A stretch of 64,000 nucleotides of DNA, taken from the NCBI GenBank assembly GCA_049706655.1, contig JBNAKM010000001.1:372001-436000 (forward strand), in the 5' to 3' direction. The stretch is from Methanobacterium_D sp049706655 (GTDB lineage Archaea > Methanobacteriota > Methanobacteria > Methanobacteriales > Methanobacteriaceae). Below are positions 1-8,431 of the stretch, piece by piece (the stretch's first letter is position 1; each line of letters starts with the position of its first letter). The notes under the pieces were generated by a model. The model was not told the DNA's origin. It saw nothing but the letters and a program-made list of their open reading frames with translations, and did no database searches. Both the position numbers and the translations under genes were made by a program.

Positions 1-305
1 AATAGAGGAGTAAATGCTAATAAAGGAACTGTTATAGACAAATCAGAGCTTTTAATGGCTTTAAGTTGTAAAATTGTGGCTATTACATTAAATGCACCAT
101 CTATTAGTAGCGCAATCCAGTACTGGCTTCCAAGTGATGGAATACTTATAAAAAGAAAAGGTAAAGCTAAAAATGGCAATGCAAAAAATCCAAATGCCCA
201 AGTAACCAGATATTCATCCATGTCTTTTAATCCCATTTTGCTGGAAACATCTTTTAGGGATTCAAAAAGTGCTGACAGCAGGGCATAAATATAGGAAAAT
301 ATCAT
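1..305 (-). CDS. EamA/DMT-family transporter, partial (3' end outside window)
   Basis: The minus strand is open from ATG at 305 to the window edge, giving about 101 residues of the N-terminus. Visible are the start MIFSYIYALLSALFES, a segment with WAFGFFALPFLALPFLF, and a later stretch with IDGAFNVIATILQLKAI. These are hydrophobic helices separated by short polar turns, the pattern of the EamA drug/metabolite transporter repeat. By family knowledge this is an inner-membrane exporter of small metabolites; the substrate cannot be told. No clear ribosome binding site precedes the ATG, and it lies 25 bases downstream of the DUF2769 gene on the same strand, so it may be read through from that gene. 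Confidence 0.7.
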   Translation of the reverse strand, partial: MIFSYIYALLSALFESLKDVSSKMGLKDMDEYLVTWAFGFFALPFLALPFLFISIPSLGSQYWIALLIDGAFNVIATILQLKAIKSSDLSITVPLLAFTPL

Positions 306-330
306 AAAAAAATAGAAAAAAGTAGTTTAA

Positions 331-627
331 TTATCTGGCTTCTCCTTTGGCGCAGTAATATCCTCCAGGTTCTCCTTCACCTAAGTTATATTCTTTATAT
401 ACTTCACATTTGCCGCACTGACACATTTGGCTTGGATCGAGGCCATCACATGTAGCTTTTCCTGTTGCACAATAAACACCAGGTACATCATCTTTAGCTG
501 GAACTCCTCCTTTTTGTGATTGTAATTTACTTAGTTTATCCTGTACGCATTCACTTTTAGCCTGTACTGGACATCCGGGACAAAGGCACCTTTGAACATT
601 TTCCATATTAAACTCAACATTTGCCAT
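331..627 (-). CDS. DUF2769-like cysteine-rich protein
   Basis: A 98-residue protein with many cysteines: CLCPGCPVQ near residue 14, a YCATGKATC motif in the middle, a CQCGKCEVYKEY motif near residue 69 and a C-terminal YYCAKGEAR. This matches the DUF2769 family of methanogen proteins as I remember it; the function is unknown. The spacing of cysteine pairs suggests metal or Fe-S binding (inference). A paralogue with the same cysteine layout lies at 17116-17412. GGTGAAAT precedes the ATG. Confidence 0.75.
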   Translation of the reverse strand: MANVEFNMENVQRCLCPGCPVQAKSECVQDKLSKLQSQKGGVPAKDDVPGVYCATGKATCDGLDPSQMCQCGKCEVYKEYNLGEGEPGGYYCAKGEAR

Positions 628-762
628 AATTTCACCTCATATTATTTCTTTAGTATTATTTTTTTAGACATCATTAATATATTTTAAATAATTTGTATTA
701 CTAAATAAAATATAAGAGTAATTTTATTTTAGAGATAAATTTAAATACTTTGGAGGTATAAA

Positions 763-1722
763 ATGGTAAAAATTGGCTTTAAGCTTGCAAGTGAACTATT
801 TAATGCTAATGAGTTAATTGAATATGTTCAACACGCTGAAAAAGCAGGATTTGACTTTGCGAGTATATCTGATCATTATCATCCATGGCTTAGCCAGCAA
901 GGTAATAGTCCCTTTGTTTGGAGTACTTTAGGAGGAATATCTCAAGTGACTGAAAATATAGGACTAATGACTGGAGTTACATGTCCTACAATTAGACAAC
1001 ATCCTGCATTAGTAGCTCAAGCAGTGGCTACAGTAGCGACATTACTGCCCGAAAGGTTTATCCTTGGTGTTGGCTCTGGAGAAAACTTGAATGAACATAT
1101 TTATGGTGATCACTGGCCTTCAGCCCCTATAAGGATTGAAATGCTGGTTGAAGCTGTAGATGTAATCAGAACTTTATGGCAGGGAGGAATGCAAGATTAT
1201 GATGGATTATACTATCATGTAGAAAACGCACAGATTTATACTCTTCCTGAAGAATTACCTCCAATTTACATGGCTGCAGATGGTCCAATAGCTGCTAAAG
1301 CTGCTGCAGATTATGGTGATGGATTAATTGTAAGCGGAGGAAAAAAAGACATTCTGGAAATGTTTGAAAAGCTTGGTGGAAAAGGCAGGCCTTCATATAC
1401 TGAAATTTCCCTTGGCTGGGCAGAAACAGATAAAGAAGCAGTGGATTTGGTTTATAAATACTGGCCTTTAATGGCAATTAAAGGAAATATAAGCTGGGAT
1501 ATTCCAACCCAAACTCATTTTGAAGAACTTGCAAAAAACGTTAAGAAAGAAGATATACCAAGAAGAATGCCATGTAGCTCAGATCCACAAGTGCATATAG
1601 ATTTAATTAAGGATAATATTGAAGCGGGCTTTGATAGGATTTGTATACAGCAGATAGGTAATAATCAAATAGATTTCATTAAATTCTATAAAGAAGAAGT
1701 CCTTCCTGAGTTTAAAGCGTAA
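763..1722 (+). CDS. F420-dependent LLM-class oxidoreductase (TIGR03557/G6PDH-like)
   Basis: A 319-residue luciferase-like TIM-barrel protein. It opens with KIGFKLASELF, then FASISDHYHPW, GLMTGVTCPTIRQHPA, a GVGSGENLNEHIYG segment and a C-terminal GFDRICIQQIGNNQ. This is the pattern of the family related to F420-dependent glucose-6-phosphate dehydrogenase. Family members use coenzyme F420, abundant in methanogens, for hydride transfer; the substrate here is unknown. The start is supported by GGAGG at about 750. It is monocistronic and convergent with the next gene. Confidence 0.88.
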   Translation: MVKIGFKLASELFNANELIEYVQHAEKAGFDFASISDHYHPWLSQQGNSPFVWSTLGGISQVTENIGLMTGVTCPTIRQHPALVAQAVATVATLLPERFILGVGSGENLNEHIYGDHWPSAPIRIEMLVEAVDVIRTLWQGGMQDYDGLYYHVENAQIYTLPEELPPIYMAADGPIAAKAAADYGDGLIVSGGKKDILEMFEKLGGKGRPSYTEISLGWAETDKEAVDLVYKYWPLMAIKGNISWDIPTQTHFEELAKNVKKEDIPRRMPCSSDPQVHIDLIKDNIEAGFDRICIQQIGNNQIDFIKFYKEEVLPEFKA

Positions 1723-1736
1723 TTTTAAAAATTTAT

Positions 1737-1751
1737 GAAGTTATTAGCTTC
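1737..1751. terminator. Small hairpin between convergent genes
   Basis: GAAGTTATTAGCTTC forms a short stem (GAAG/CTTC plus a T-G pair) between the converging stops at 1722 and 1756, followed on the plus strand by a T-rich tract. It could end transcription from either side. Weak evidence. Confidence 0.3.
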
Positions 1752-1755
1752 TAAC

Positions 1756-2406
1756 TTATTTTTCTTTATTTAAGTTTATTTTTAAGATAGCCATTCCAAG
1801 TGCAGGTAATAGAATTGCTGCAGCAAATGCAACTAAAAATGAATTAATTTGCGCTGAATACGCTCCTACTGCACCATATGCAATTGAAATTCCTAAATTT
1901 GAAAGTAAAACTAATAAAAGGAACCTTTTTAGAGGCATACGTCCAATTCCAGCAATAAGGATTGAAGCTTCTGCTAAAACAGGTACTGCTCGTGATATAA
2001 TGATAACAATATCGCCATATTTATTTTGAAGTCTTTCAAGTTTTAAAAGTTCGCCGTTACCTACTAACTTTTCTGAAATGGGATTTCCAAATTTAGCACC
2101 TAAATAATAACCTATAATACAGCTGACGGTCATCCCAGTAAAAGAAACCAGTGTTCCTAAGAAGAAACCTAAAAAGTAACCTCCAGCAGTACTTATGATA
2201 CTTGAAGGAACTGGAGCTAATATATCAATGGATAAAAGCCCTCCGACAACTATTGCCACAATTATACTTGATGGAGAAGAGTTTAACAAATAAGCAGTCC
2301 AGTTTTCAATGGAATCTCCGAAAATAATGAAGGGTATTAAAATTAGAAGTAAAATGGTAAAAATTAGGAATATCCATTTAATTTTGCTTTTTATCTGGGT
2401 TTCCAT
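1756..2406 (-). CDS. VTT-domain (DedA/TVP38-like) membrane protein
   Basis: A 216-residue integral membrane protein with an N-terminal helix (WIFLIFTILLLILIPFIIF) and several later helices. The central part has GGYFLGFFLGTLVSFTGMT, GYYLGAKFG, and SRAVPVLAEASILIAGIGRMPLKRF. The R-x-x-P followed by a glycine-rich helix is the hallmark of SNARE-associated Golgi/VTT proteins. These act in lipid scrambling or membrane homeostasis; the exact role here is unknown. It is a single gene with its own upstream region. Confidence 0.8.
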   Translation of the reverse strand: METQIKSKIKWIFLIFTILLLILIPFIIFGDSIENWTAYLLNSSPSSIIVAIVVGGLLSIDILAPVPSSIISTAGGYFLGFFLGTLVSFTGMTVSCIIGYYLGAKFGNPISEKLVGNGELLKLERLQNKYGDIVIIISRAVPVLAEASILIAGIGRMPLKRFLLLVLLSNLGISIAYGAVGAYSAQINSFLVAFAAAILLPALGMAILKINLNKEK

Positions 2407-2601
2407 AATAATCAGACATATTTATCTCAATCATATTAAAAATAGTTTAAGTAATAATTAATTCTATTAAAAAGAAATCATAAGGTACTTTATTGGAGTC
2501 AAAACCTTTATCGAGTGTTATTTAATTATATTTATTTTAAATCAAAACAATTATCTAACGGTTCGTTTAAACTCTAATTGATTAAGAAAATGAGGCAAGA
2601 T

Positions 2602-3825
2602 ATGAACGTTCCTGAGTTGAGATTTCCTGAGTTTGAGGGTGAATGGGAAGAGAAAAAGTTTGGTAAATGTATTAATATGAAGTCAGGGCATGGCTTTAAA
2701 GCTTCAGAATACTCAAAAAATGGTGTTCCTTTAATTAAAATAGATAATGTTTCTTATGGTAAGATTATTTGGGAAAATAAATCTTATTTGCCTGATAATT
2801 ATTTAGAAAAGTATCCGGATTTGTTATTAAAAGAAGGAGATATACTTTTAGCTTTAAATAGACCTATAACTCAAAATAAACTAAAAATAGCAGTTCTTAA
2901 AAAAGAAGATTGTCCATCCATTTTATATCAACGAGTAGGAAAAATAATAGTTGATAAAGAATTAGATAAAAAATTCATTTTTTACATTTCATCTAATTAT
3001 ATTTACACATTTGTTTTAAAAAGCTCAGTAGGTAGTGATCAGCCATTTATTAGTGTTGTTGAACTTAAAAAAATCAATATAAAAATTCCTACACTTGCTG
3101 AACAAGAGAAAATAGCTTCTTTCTTATCAAAAGTTGATCTAAAAATTGAAAAATTAGAGAGGAAAGAGGAATTATGGCAATTGTATAAGAAGGGGATGTT
3201 GCAGCAGCTTTTTAGTCAGGAGTTAAGGTTTAAAGATGATAATGGTTCTGATTATCCTGATTGGGAAGAGAAAAAGCTAGAAGATATTTTTAAAGTTAGA
3301 TATGGTAAGGATTATAAGCATTTGAAAGAGGGCAATGTGCCTGTTTATGGTACTGGTGGAATAATGTCTTATGTTGATAAATGTCTTTATAAAGAACCTA
3401 GTGTCCTTATAGGAAGAAAAGGAACAATAAATAAACCATTTTTTATTGATAAACCCTTTTGGACAGTTGATACATTATTTTATACCGAAATTTTTGGAGC
3501 TGATCCAAAATATACCTATTATTTAGTCTTAACAATTAATTGGTTAAACTATAATGAAGCTTCTGGAGTTCCAAGTTTAAGTGTAAATAATATAAACAAA
3601 ATAAAAGTAAAAATACCTTCACTTCCAGAACAAACAAAAATAGCAAACTTTCTCACAAGTATCGACAAAAAAATAGAATCAAATCAAAAAGAACTCTCTA
3701 TAAACAAGGAATTCAAAAAAGGACTGCTCCAGCAAATGTTCCCGTCTGATAAAAAATCAAAAGAAATTAAAACTCCAGATTTATCCAGATTAGATAAGCA
3801 AACTGAACAAACTGCTTTACTTTAA
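2602..3825 (+). CDS. hsdS: Type I restriction-modification specificity subunit HsdS (orphan)
   Basis: About 407 residues with two target recognition domains and two conserved coiled-coil regions. It starts NVPELRFPEFEGEWEEKKFG, has IPTLAEQEKIASFLSKVDLK after the first TRD, a second copy of the WEEKK module near residue 220, and IPSLPEQTKIANFLTSIDKK after the second TRD. HsdS sets the DNA site recognised by HsdM/HsdR complexes. ATG 2602 is chosen because GAGG lies 6 bases upstream; ATG 2590 and TTG 2578 are alternatives. No hsdM or hsdR is present in the window, so any partners must be elsewhere. The gene appears full length. Confidence 0.9.
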   Translation: MNVPELRFPEFEGEWEEKKFGKCINMKSGHGFKASEYSKNGVPLIKIDNVSYGKIIWENKSYLPDNYLEKYPDLLLKEGDILLALNRPITQNKLKIAVLKKEDCPSILYQRVGKIIVDKELDKKFIFYISSNYIYTFVLKSSVGSDQPFISVVELKKINIKIPTLAEQEKIASFLSKVDLKIEKLERKEELWQLYKKGMLQQLFSQELRFKDDNGSDYPDWEEKKLEDIFKVRYGKDYKHLKEGNVPVYGTGGIMSYVDKCLYKEPSVLIGRKGTINKPFFIDKPFWTVDTLFYTEIFGADPKYTYYLVLTINWLNYNEASGVPSLSVNNINKIKVKIPSLPEQTKIANFLTSIDKKIESNQKELSINKEFKKGLLQQMFPSDKKSKEIKTPDLSRLDKQTEQTALL

Positions 3826-3834
3826 ATTTGTTTA

Positions 3835-3854
3835 TTCTCTGAAAAAAAAGAGAA
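3835..3854. terminator. Hairpin between convergent hsdS and dnaJ
   Basis: TTCTCT and AGAGAA arms enclose an A-rich loop, 10 bases after the hsdS stop and 3 bases beyond the dnaJ stop on the opposite strand. A bidirectional terminator is plausible for these convergent genes. Confidence 0.4.
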
Positions 3855-3856
3855 GG

Positions 3857-5002
3857 TTAGTGCTTGATAGCGTCTTTTACCTTGTCAAAGAATCCTTTGT
3901 CTTCAACATAAATCTCATTTCCGCTTATATCCTCAAATTCTCTTAATAATTCCTTCTGCTTTGAACTTAATTTTTTAGGAACTACCACTTTGGTTTTTAT
4001 ATAGAGATTTCCATTACCGTTCCAGCGTAAATGTGGCATTCCTTTACCTTTTATACGGAATGAAGTGCCTGATTGTGTACCTGCAGGGATTTTTAGGCTT
4101 ACTATTTCTTCTCCAAGGGTAGGAATATCAATCTCATCACCAAGTGATGCCTGCACAAAGCTTATGGGTTGTTCATAAAGTAAATCTGATCCATGGCGTT
4201 CAAAGAGCTTATGTGGTTTAACAGAGATTAAAACGTAAAGATCACCTGGAGGGCCGCCTCTTTTACCAACATCTCCTTCACCAGGAACTCTAAGGCGAGA
4301 ACCATCTTCCACGCCTGCGGGAACTTTAATATGAATAGTGTTTGTTTCTTTTACTCTTCCTTTTCCATGGCATTCATGACATGGAGTATCTATTACGACT
4401 CCTTCTCCTCTACACTGCGGACAAGTGCCTACACTTACAAATTGGCCTAGTGGAGTTCTATTTATCTGTTGAACTTGTCCAGTTCCACCACATTGACTGC
4501 ACTGGTGAGCTTCTGTTCCAGGTTCAGCTTTTGAGCCTCCACAAGTTGGACATGTCTTTTTATGAGATACCTGAATGTCCTTTTCAAGTCCAAACGCGGC
4601 ATCTTCAAGGGTAATGGACATTTCATAGTAAACATCTGATCCTTGTTGTGGCCGATTTCCTCTTCTTCCACCACCGAATCCAAATATATCCCCAAATATA
4701 TCTCCGAAATCGAATCCAAATCCTCTAAATATATCGTCAAAGTTTACATTTCTGAATATGTCTTCGTTGGAGTATCCGCCCATTCCAGCGTGTCCAAACT
4801 GATCATAAGTGTTTTTCTTTTCCTCATCTGATAAAACAGCGTAGGCTTCACTTATTTCTTTGAACTTATCTGCAGATTCTGGGTCCTCGCTAACATCGGG
4901 GTGGTATTTCATAGCCAATTTACGATAGGCTTTTTTAATTTCTTTTTTATCTGCTTCTTTTTCTACTCCAAGGACGTCGTAATAATCACGCTTTTCTACC
5001 AT
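3857..5002 (-). CDS. dnaJ: Molecular chaperone DnaJ (Hsp40)
   Basis: A 381-residue type I J-protein. The N-terminal J domain has YYDVLGVEKEADKKEIKKAY and the HPD motif (KYHPDVSEDP). A G/F-rich linker follows (residues about 75-115), then four zinc-binding repeats starting CPTCGGSKAEPG, CSQCGGTGQV, CPQCRGEGVV and CHECHGKGRV, then the C-terminal substrate-binding domain with PAGTQSGTSFRIKGKGMP. It delivers unfolded clients to DnaK and stimulates its ATPase. It is the last gene of the grpE-dnaK-dnaJ cluster, separated from dnaK by 246 bases with a strong palindrome. Confidence 0.97.
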   Translation of the reverse strand: MVEKRDYYDVLGVEKEADKKEIKKAYRKLAMKYHPDVSEDPESADKFKEISEAYAVLSDEEKKNTYDQFGHAGMGGYSNEDIFRNVNFDDIFRGFGFDFGDIFGDIFGFGGGRRGNRPQQGSDVYYEMSITLEDAAFGLEKDIQVSHKKTCPTCGGSKAEPGTEAHQCSQCGGTGQVQQINRTPLGQFVSVGTCPQCRGEGVVIDTPCHECHGKGRVKETNTIHIKVPAGVEDGSRLRVPGEGDVGKRGGPPGDLYVLISVKPHKLFERHGSDLLYEQPISFVQASLGDEIDIPTLGEEIVSLKIPAGTQSGTSFRIKGKGMPHLRWNGNGNLYIKTKVVVPKKLSSKQKELLREFEDISGNEIYVEDKGFFDKVKDAIKH

Positions 5003-5177
5003 GCCATCTTACCCTCATTTAATTATAAATTTCCACTATCCGCTGTTTATTTTATTTATAAATTTTCTTATTTATTAACCAATTGAATAGTTTACTTCTT
5101 AATTAGTATTATCTTTTCACGTTATTAGACTGCTTATGAGCTTCTAGTGGAAAATAAGCTTAAATATAAAAAGTAAA

Positions 5178-5198
5178 TATAGAGGAATTTCCTCTATA
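5178..5198. terminator. Perfect 10-bp-arm palindrome between dnaK and dnaJ
   Basis: TATAGAGGAA, one T, then TTCCTCTATA: a perfect inverted repeat about 50 bases after the dnaK stop (minus-strand transcription) and 176 bases before dnaJ. On the minus strand it is followed by a T-rich tract, so it could act as a terminator, an RNA processing site or an mRNA stabiliser that sets dnaK above dnaJ. A protein-binding site cannot be excluded. Confidence 0.5.
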
Positions 5199-5248
5199 AT
5201 TTTGTTTTAATTTATTATTGTTTTAATATTTATATTTGCAAATTGAAG

Positions 5249-7126
5249 TTATTTTTTAACTTCATAATCTGCATCTGTGGTGTCATCATCTCCGCCCTGT
5301 TGGCCTCCCTGAGCACCCTGTGCATCTTGACCCGCTTGCTGTTGAGCCTGCTGCGCTGCCTGAGCTTCCTGATAGATTTTAGCACCAACTTCCTGAACAA
5401 CTTTGGTTAATTCTTCAGTTTTAGCTTTGATTGCAGCTATATCGTCTCCGCCGGTTAATTCACGGAGTTCTTTAACTAAAGCTTCGATCTTTTCTTTTTG
5501 TGCTGCCTCTACCTTGTCACCAAGCTCTTCAAGAGTTTTCTCTGAAGTGTAGATCATGGAATCAGCGTCATTTCTAACCTGAATTTCTTCCTGTTTCTTC
5601 TTATCTTCTTCAGCATGCATTTCAGCTTCTCTGACTTTCTGATCAATTTCATCAGAGGACATTTTAGTTGAGGCGGTAATTGTAATTGCCTGCTCTTTAC
5701 CGGTCCCCATATCTTTAGCAGAAACGTTCATGATACCGTTTGCGTCAATATCGAAGGTTACCTCAATTTGTGGAACTCCTCTTGGTGCTGGTGGTATTCC
5801 TACTAGTTGGAATCTTCCAAGGGTGGTGTTATCGTATGCCATTGGCCTTTCACCCTGTAAAACGTGAATATCTACAGAAGTCTGGTTATCTGCTGCAGTT
5901 GAGAACACCTGGCTCTTTTTGGTTGGAATTGTGGTGTTTCTTTCAATTAATTTGGTAGCTACGTTACCAAGGGTTTCTATTCCGAGAGATAATGGTGTAA
6001 CGTCGAGTAATACGAGGTCTTTAATTTCTCCAGCTAAAACTCCTGCCTGAATTGATGCGCCCATGGCTACACATTCCATTGGGTCAATTCCTCTTTCAAT
6101 TGGTTTACCAATGAAGTCTTCAACGAATTTCTGGACTACAGGCATCCTTGTTGGTCCACCTACTAATATAATCTTGTCTATGTCGGATTTGGACATTTTA
6201 GCATCATTTATTGCCTGTTCCATTGGGCCTCCACATCTTTTTATAATTGGGTTAACTAATTCTTCAAGTTTTGCCCTGGTAAGAGTTGTTGTTAGGTGTT
6301 TTGGACCTTCTGCAGTTGCAGTTATAAATGGAAGGTTAATATCAGTTGTTAAAGTGGTTGAAAGCTCTATTTTTGCTTTTTCTGCTGCTTCTCTTAATCT
6401 TTGAACAGCCTGGTCATCAGTCATGAGGTCTACGCCGGTATCTCTTTTAAATTCATCAGCGAGATAATTCATGATGGAATTATCCATATCGGTTCCACCG
6501 AGTTTGGTGTCCCCGCTTGTGGATCTAACTTCAAATACTCCTCCACCAAATTCCATTATGGTTACATCAAGTGTTCCACCACCGAAATCAAAAACCATAA
6601 TTTCTAATTCTTCTTCCTGCTCTTTATCAATACCATAAGCTAAACTTGCTGCTGTAGGTTCGTTTACGAGTCTTACAACTTCAAGTCCTGCAATTGTACC
6701 TGCATCTTTTGTAGCGGTCCTCTGGTTGTCGTTAAAGTATGCAGGAACTGTAATAACAGCTTTGTGAACTTCTTCACCAAGGAATGCTTCAGCGTCTTTT
6801 TTAATTTTTTGGAGGATAAAAGCTGAAATTTCTTGAGGACTGTACTGTTTTCCTAATACATTTACTTTGTAATCTGTACCCATGCTCCTCTTTATTGCGC
6901 TTATTGTGTTTTCAGGGTTTGTTACGGCCTGTCTTCTTGCAGGTTCACCAACTAACCTCTGTCCGTCTTGAGTAAACGCAACATAACTTGGAAATGCTTT
7001 ACCGTACTGTGTAGCTCCTTCAGCACTTGGTATGATGGTAGGTTTTCCACCAACTAATACTGCTGCTGCTGAGTTACTTGTTCCAAGATCTATACCTATG
7101 ATTTTTTCTTTTTTACCATTAGCCAT
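5249..7126 (-). CDS. dnaK: Molecular chaperone DnaK (Hsp70)
   Basis: A 625-residue Hsp70. The ATPase domain shows IGIDLGTSNSAAAVLVGG at the N-terminus, VITVPAYFNDNQRTATKDAG, VFDFGGGTLDVTIMEFGGG and ILVGGPTRMPVVQKFV. The linker and substrate-binding domain follow (KDLVLLDVTPLSLGIETLG), ending in a Q/G-rich tail and DADYEVKK. It folds proteins with DnaJ and GrpE in the cytoplasm. Archaeal DnaK systems are thought to come from bacteria (established view). GGTGATATC precedes the ATG. grpE lies 75 bases upstream, consistent with one heat-shock transcription unit. Confidence 0.98.
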   Translation of the reverse strand: MANGKKEKIIGIDLGTSNSAAAVLVGGKPTIIPSAEGATQYGKAFPSYVAFTQDGQRLVGEPARRQAVTNPENTISAIKRSMGTDYKVNVLGKQYSPQEISAFILQKIKKDAEAFLGEEVHKAVITVPAYFNDNQRTATKDAGTIAGLEVVRLVNEPTAASLAYGIDKEQEEELEIMVFDFGGGTLDVTIMEFGGGVFEVRSTSGDTKLGGTDMDNSIMNYLADEFKRDTGVDLMTDDQAVQRLREAAEKAKIELSTTLTTDINLPFITATAEGPKHLTTTLTRAKLEELVNPIIKRCGGPMEQAINDAKMSKSDIDKIILVGGPTRMPVVQKFVEDFIGKPIERGIDPMECVAMGASIQAGVLAGEIKDLVLLDVTPLSLGIETLGNVATKLIERNTTIPTKKSQVFSTAADNQTSVDIHVLQGERPMAYDNTTLGRFQLVGIPPAPRGVPQIEVTFDIDANGIMNVSAKDMGTGKEQAITITASTKMSSDEIDQKVREAEMHAEEDKKKQEEIQVRNDADSMIYTSEKTLEELGDKVEAAQKEKIEALVKELRELTGGDDIAAIKAKTEELTKVVQEVGAKIYQEAQAAQQAQQQAGQDAQGAQGGQQGGDDDTTDADYEVKK

Positions 7127-7201
7127 GATATCACCTTGTTTTTACATATTTTACATAAATTATTTACTAAATGTGAATTTAAACGTTTTAGAATATTATT
7201 T

Positions 7202-7717
7202 TTATTTTTTACAGACCTTAACCATTGCACATTTGATTATCTTATCGTTAAGTGCGTATCCTTTTGCAAGGGTTTCTGTAACCACACCGCTTTCATAATT
7301 TTCATGGTTTTCAGTCATAACTGCTTCGTGCTTATAAGGATCGAATTTTTCTCCTTCTGCAGGAATATCTTCAAGCCCTTCTTTTTTAAGAAGCTCTTTA
7401 AGGTTTTTATAAATTAATTCAACACCTGATTTAAGGTTTTCACCTTCTTCGGCTGATTGAAGTGCTCTTTCAAGGTCTTCATATATGTCTACTATTTTAA
7501 GTATAAGACCTTCATTGGCGTATTTTATATGTTCGCCCATATTCTTATCGGTTCTTTTCTTGTAGTTTTCAAAATCAGCTTGAAGACGCTGCATTTGAGA
7601 GTAATAGTCATCAATCTTCTGATCTTTTTCTTCAATCTGCTTTTTAAGATCCTCAATTGAATCTTCCTTCTCTTTCAGATCCTCTTTAAGCTTTTTTAAC
7701 TCATCTTTATTGCTCAT
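7202..7717 (-). CDS. grpE: Nucleotide exchange factor GrpE
   Basis: A 171-residue GrpE. The first about 55 residues are a charged coiled coil (KKLKEDLKEKEDSIEDLKKQ), followed by MQRLQADFENYKKRTDKN, the typical GrpE entry to the dimer core. The C-terminal beta domain includes FDPYKHEAVMTENHENYESG and ends VKVCKK. It releases ADP from DnaK. ATG 7717 is chosen over a longer open frame (to 7819) because AAGGTGAAC sits just upstream and the longer version would run through the promoter. Confidence 0.95.
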   Translation of the reverse strand: MSNKDELKKLKEDLKEKEDSIEDLKKQIEEKDQKIDDYYSQMQRLQADFENYKKRTDKNMGEHIKYANEGLILKIVDIYEDLERALQSAEEGENLKSGVELIYKNLKELLKKEGLEDIPAEGEKFDPYKHEAVMTENHENYESGVVTETLAKGYALNDKIIKCAMVKVCKK

Positions 7718-7762
7718 TTGTTCACCTTTTGCAGTGATAAAAATAACAGTAATCTTTAATAG

Positions 7763-7797
7763 GTTATAGTAACAAAAAGTTATATAAACCTTTCGCA
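7763..7797 (-). promoter_or_regulatory. grpE-dnaK promoter with a small inverted repeat at the start site
   Basis: On the minus strand CGAAAGG (BRE-like) and TTTATATAA (TATA box, 7781-7789) are followed about 7 bases later by GTTACTATAACC (7763-7774), a GTTA/TAAC inverted repeat near the predicted transcription start. That position would suit a repressor, for which the divergent ArsR-type gene is a candidate. The TATA box is seen; the operator role is inference. Confidence 0.55.
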
Positions 7798-7936
7798 CAT
7801 ATATAGATTTAGAAACCAAAAGTAATTAAATTACATTATGTAGGTCATTATTTATAAATTGATAAGTTGATTTAAAGTGAAGTTTAAAATAATTTAAATT
7901 AAATAAATGTTATAATGAGATTTAAAAGGGGATAAT

Positions 7937-8416
7937 ATGGATCTTGAAGCAATACTTGATGTTATGGGATGTAAAACAAGAAGAGACATACTGACTCTTT
8001 TAACGCAGGAACCCCGATTTGTAAGTGAAATTTCTAAGGAGCTTGAAATAGGCCAAAAAGCAATTATAGAACATTTAAGGGCAATGGAAGAGCTTGGATT
8101 ACTTAATTCGTCATTCCAAAAAATTGAAAGAGGTAGGCCACGTAAATACTATGGAATATCTCAGAAAATGGAAATTCAGATATGCATAGACAAAGATACT
8201 ATCAAAATGGAAATTAAGGGCGATGATTTATCAAAATTACAGGAATTAGAAACTAAATTCAGTTTAGGCCACGACGATATAATTGAAGACCTTGAGGACC
8301 TTATTGATAGGTATGACCGGGCCAAAAGATATGCAGAATTACTTTTAATGGAAGCAAAAAGAAGAAGAAATATAATAAAGCTGCTTGAAGGCACCACTCA
8401 AAAACCGAGAAATTAA
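7937..8416 (+). CDS. ArsR-type winged-helix transcriptional regulator, divergent from grpE
   Basis: A 159-residue protein. The N-terminal half is a winged helix-turn-helix (MGCKTRRDILTLLTQEPRFV, then ISKELEIGQKAIIEHLRAME, and a wing with RGRPRKYYGIS). The C-terminal half is a charged helical region (LEDLIDRYDRAKRYAELLLM) likely used to dimerise. No metal-binding cysteine pair is visible. The divergent placement against grpE-dnaK-dnaJ makes it a candidate heat-shock regulator, analogous in role to Phr of Pyrococcus, but this is inference. Confidence 0.8.
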   Translation: MDLEAILDVMGCKTRRDILTLLTQEPRFVSEISKELEIGQKAIIEHLRAMEELGLLNSSFQKIERGRPRKYYGISQKMEIQICIDKDTIKMEIKGDDLSKLQELETKFSLGHDDIIEDLEDLIDRYDRAKRYAELLLMEAKRRRNIIKLLEGTTQKPRN

Positions 8417-8431
8417 AAAGATAGGTTAAAA

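Noticed and set aside
55..288. Plus-strand open frame of 77 codons
   Set aside because: The minus strand of the same stretch encodes a clear EamA transporter start; the plus frame has no ribosome binding site or family features.
7718..7819. Longer grpE reading frame
   Set aside because: It would run through the TATA box region, and the ribosome binding site fits ATG 7717.
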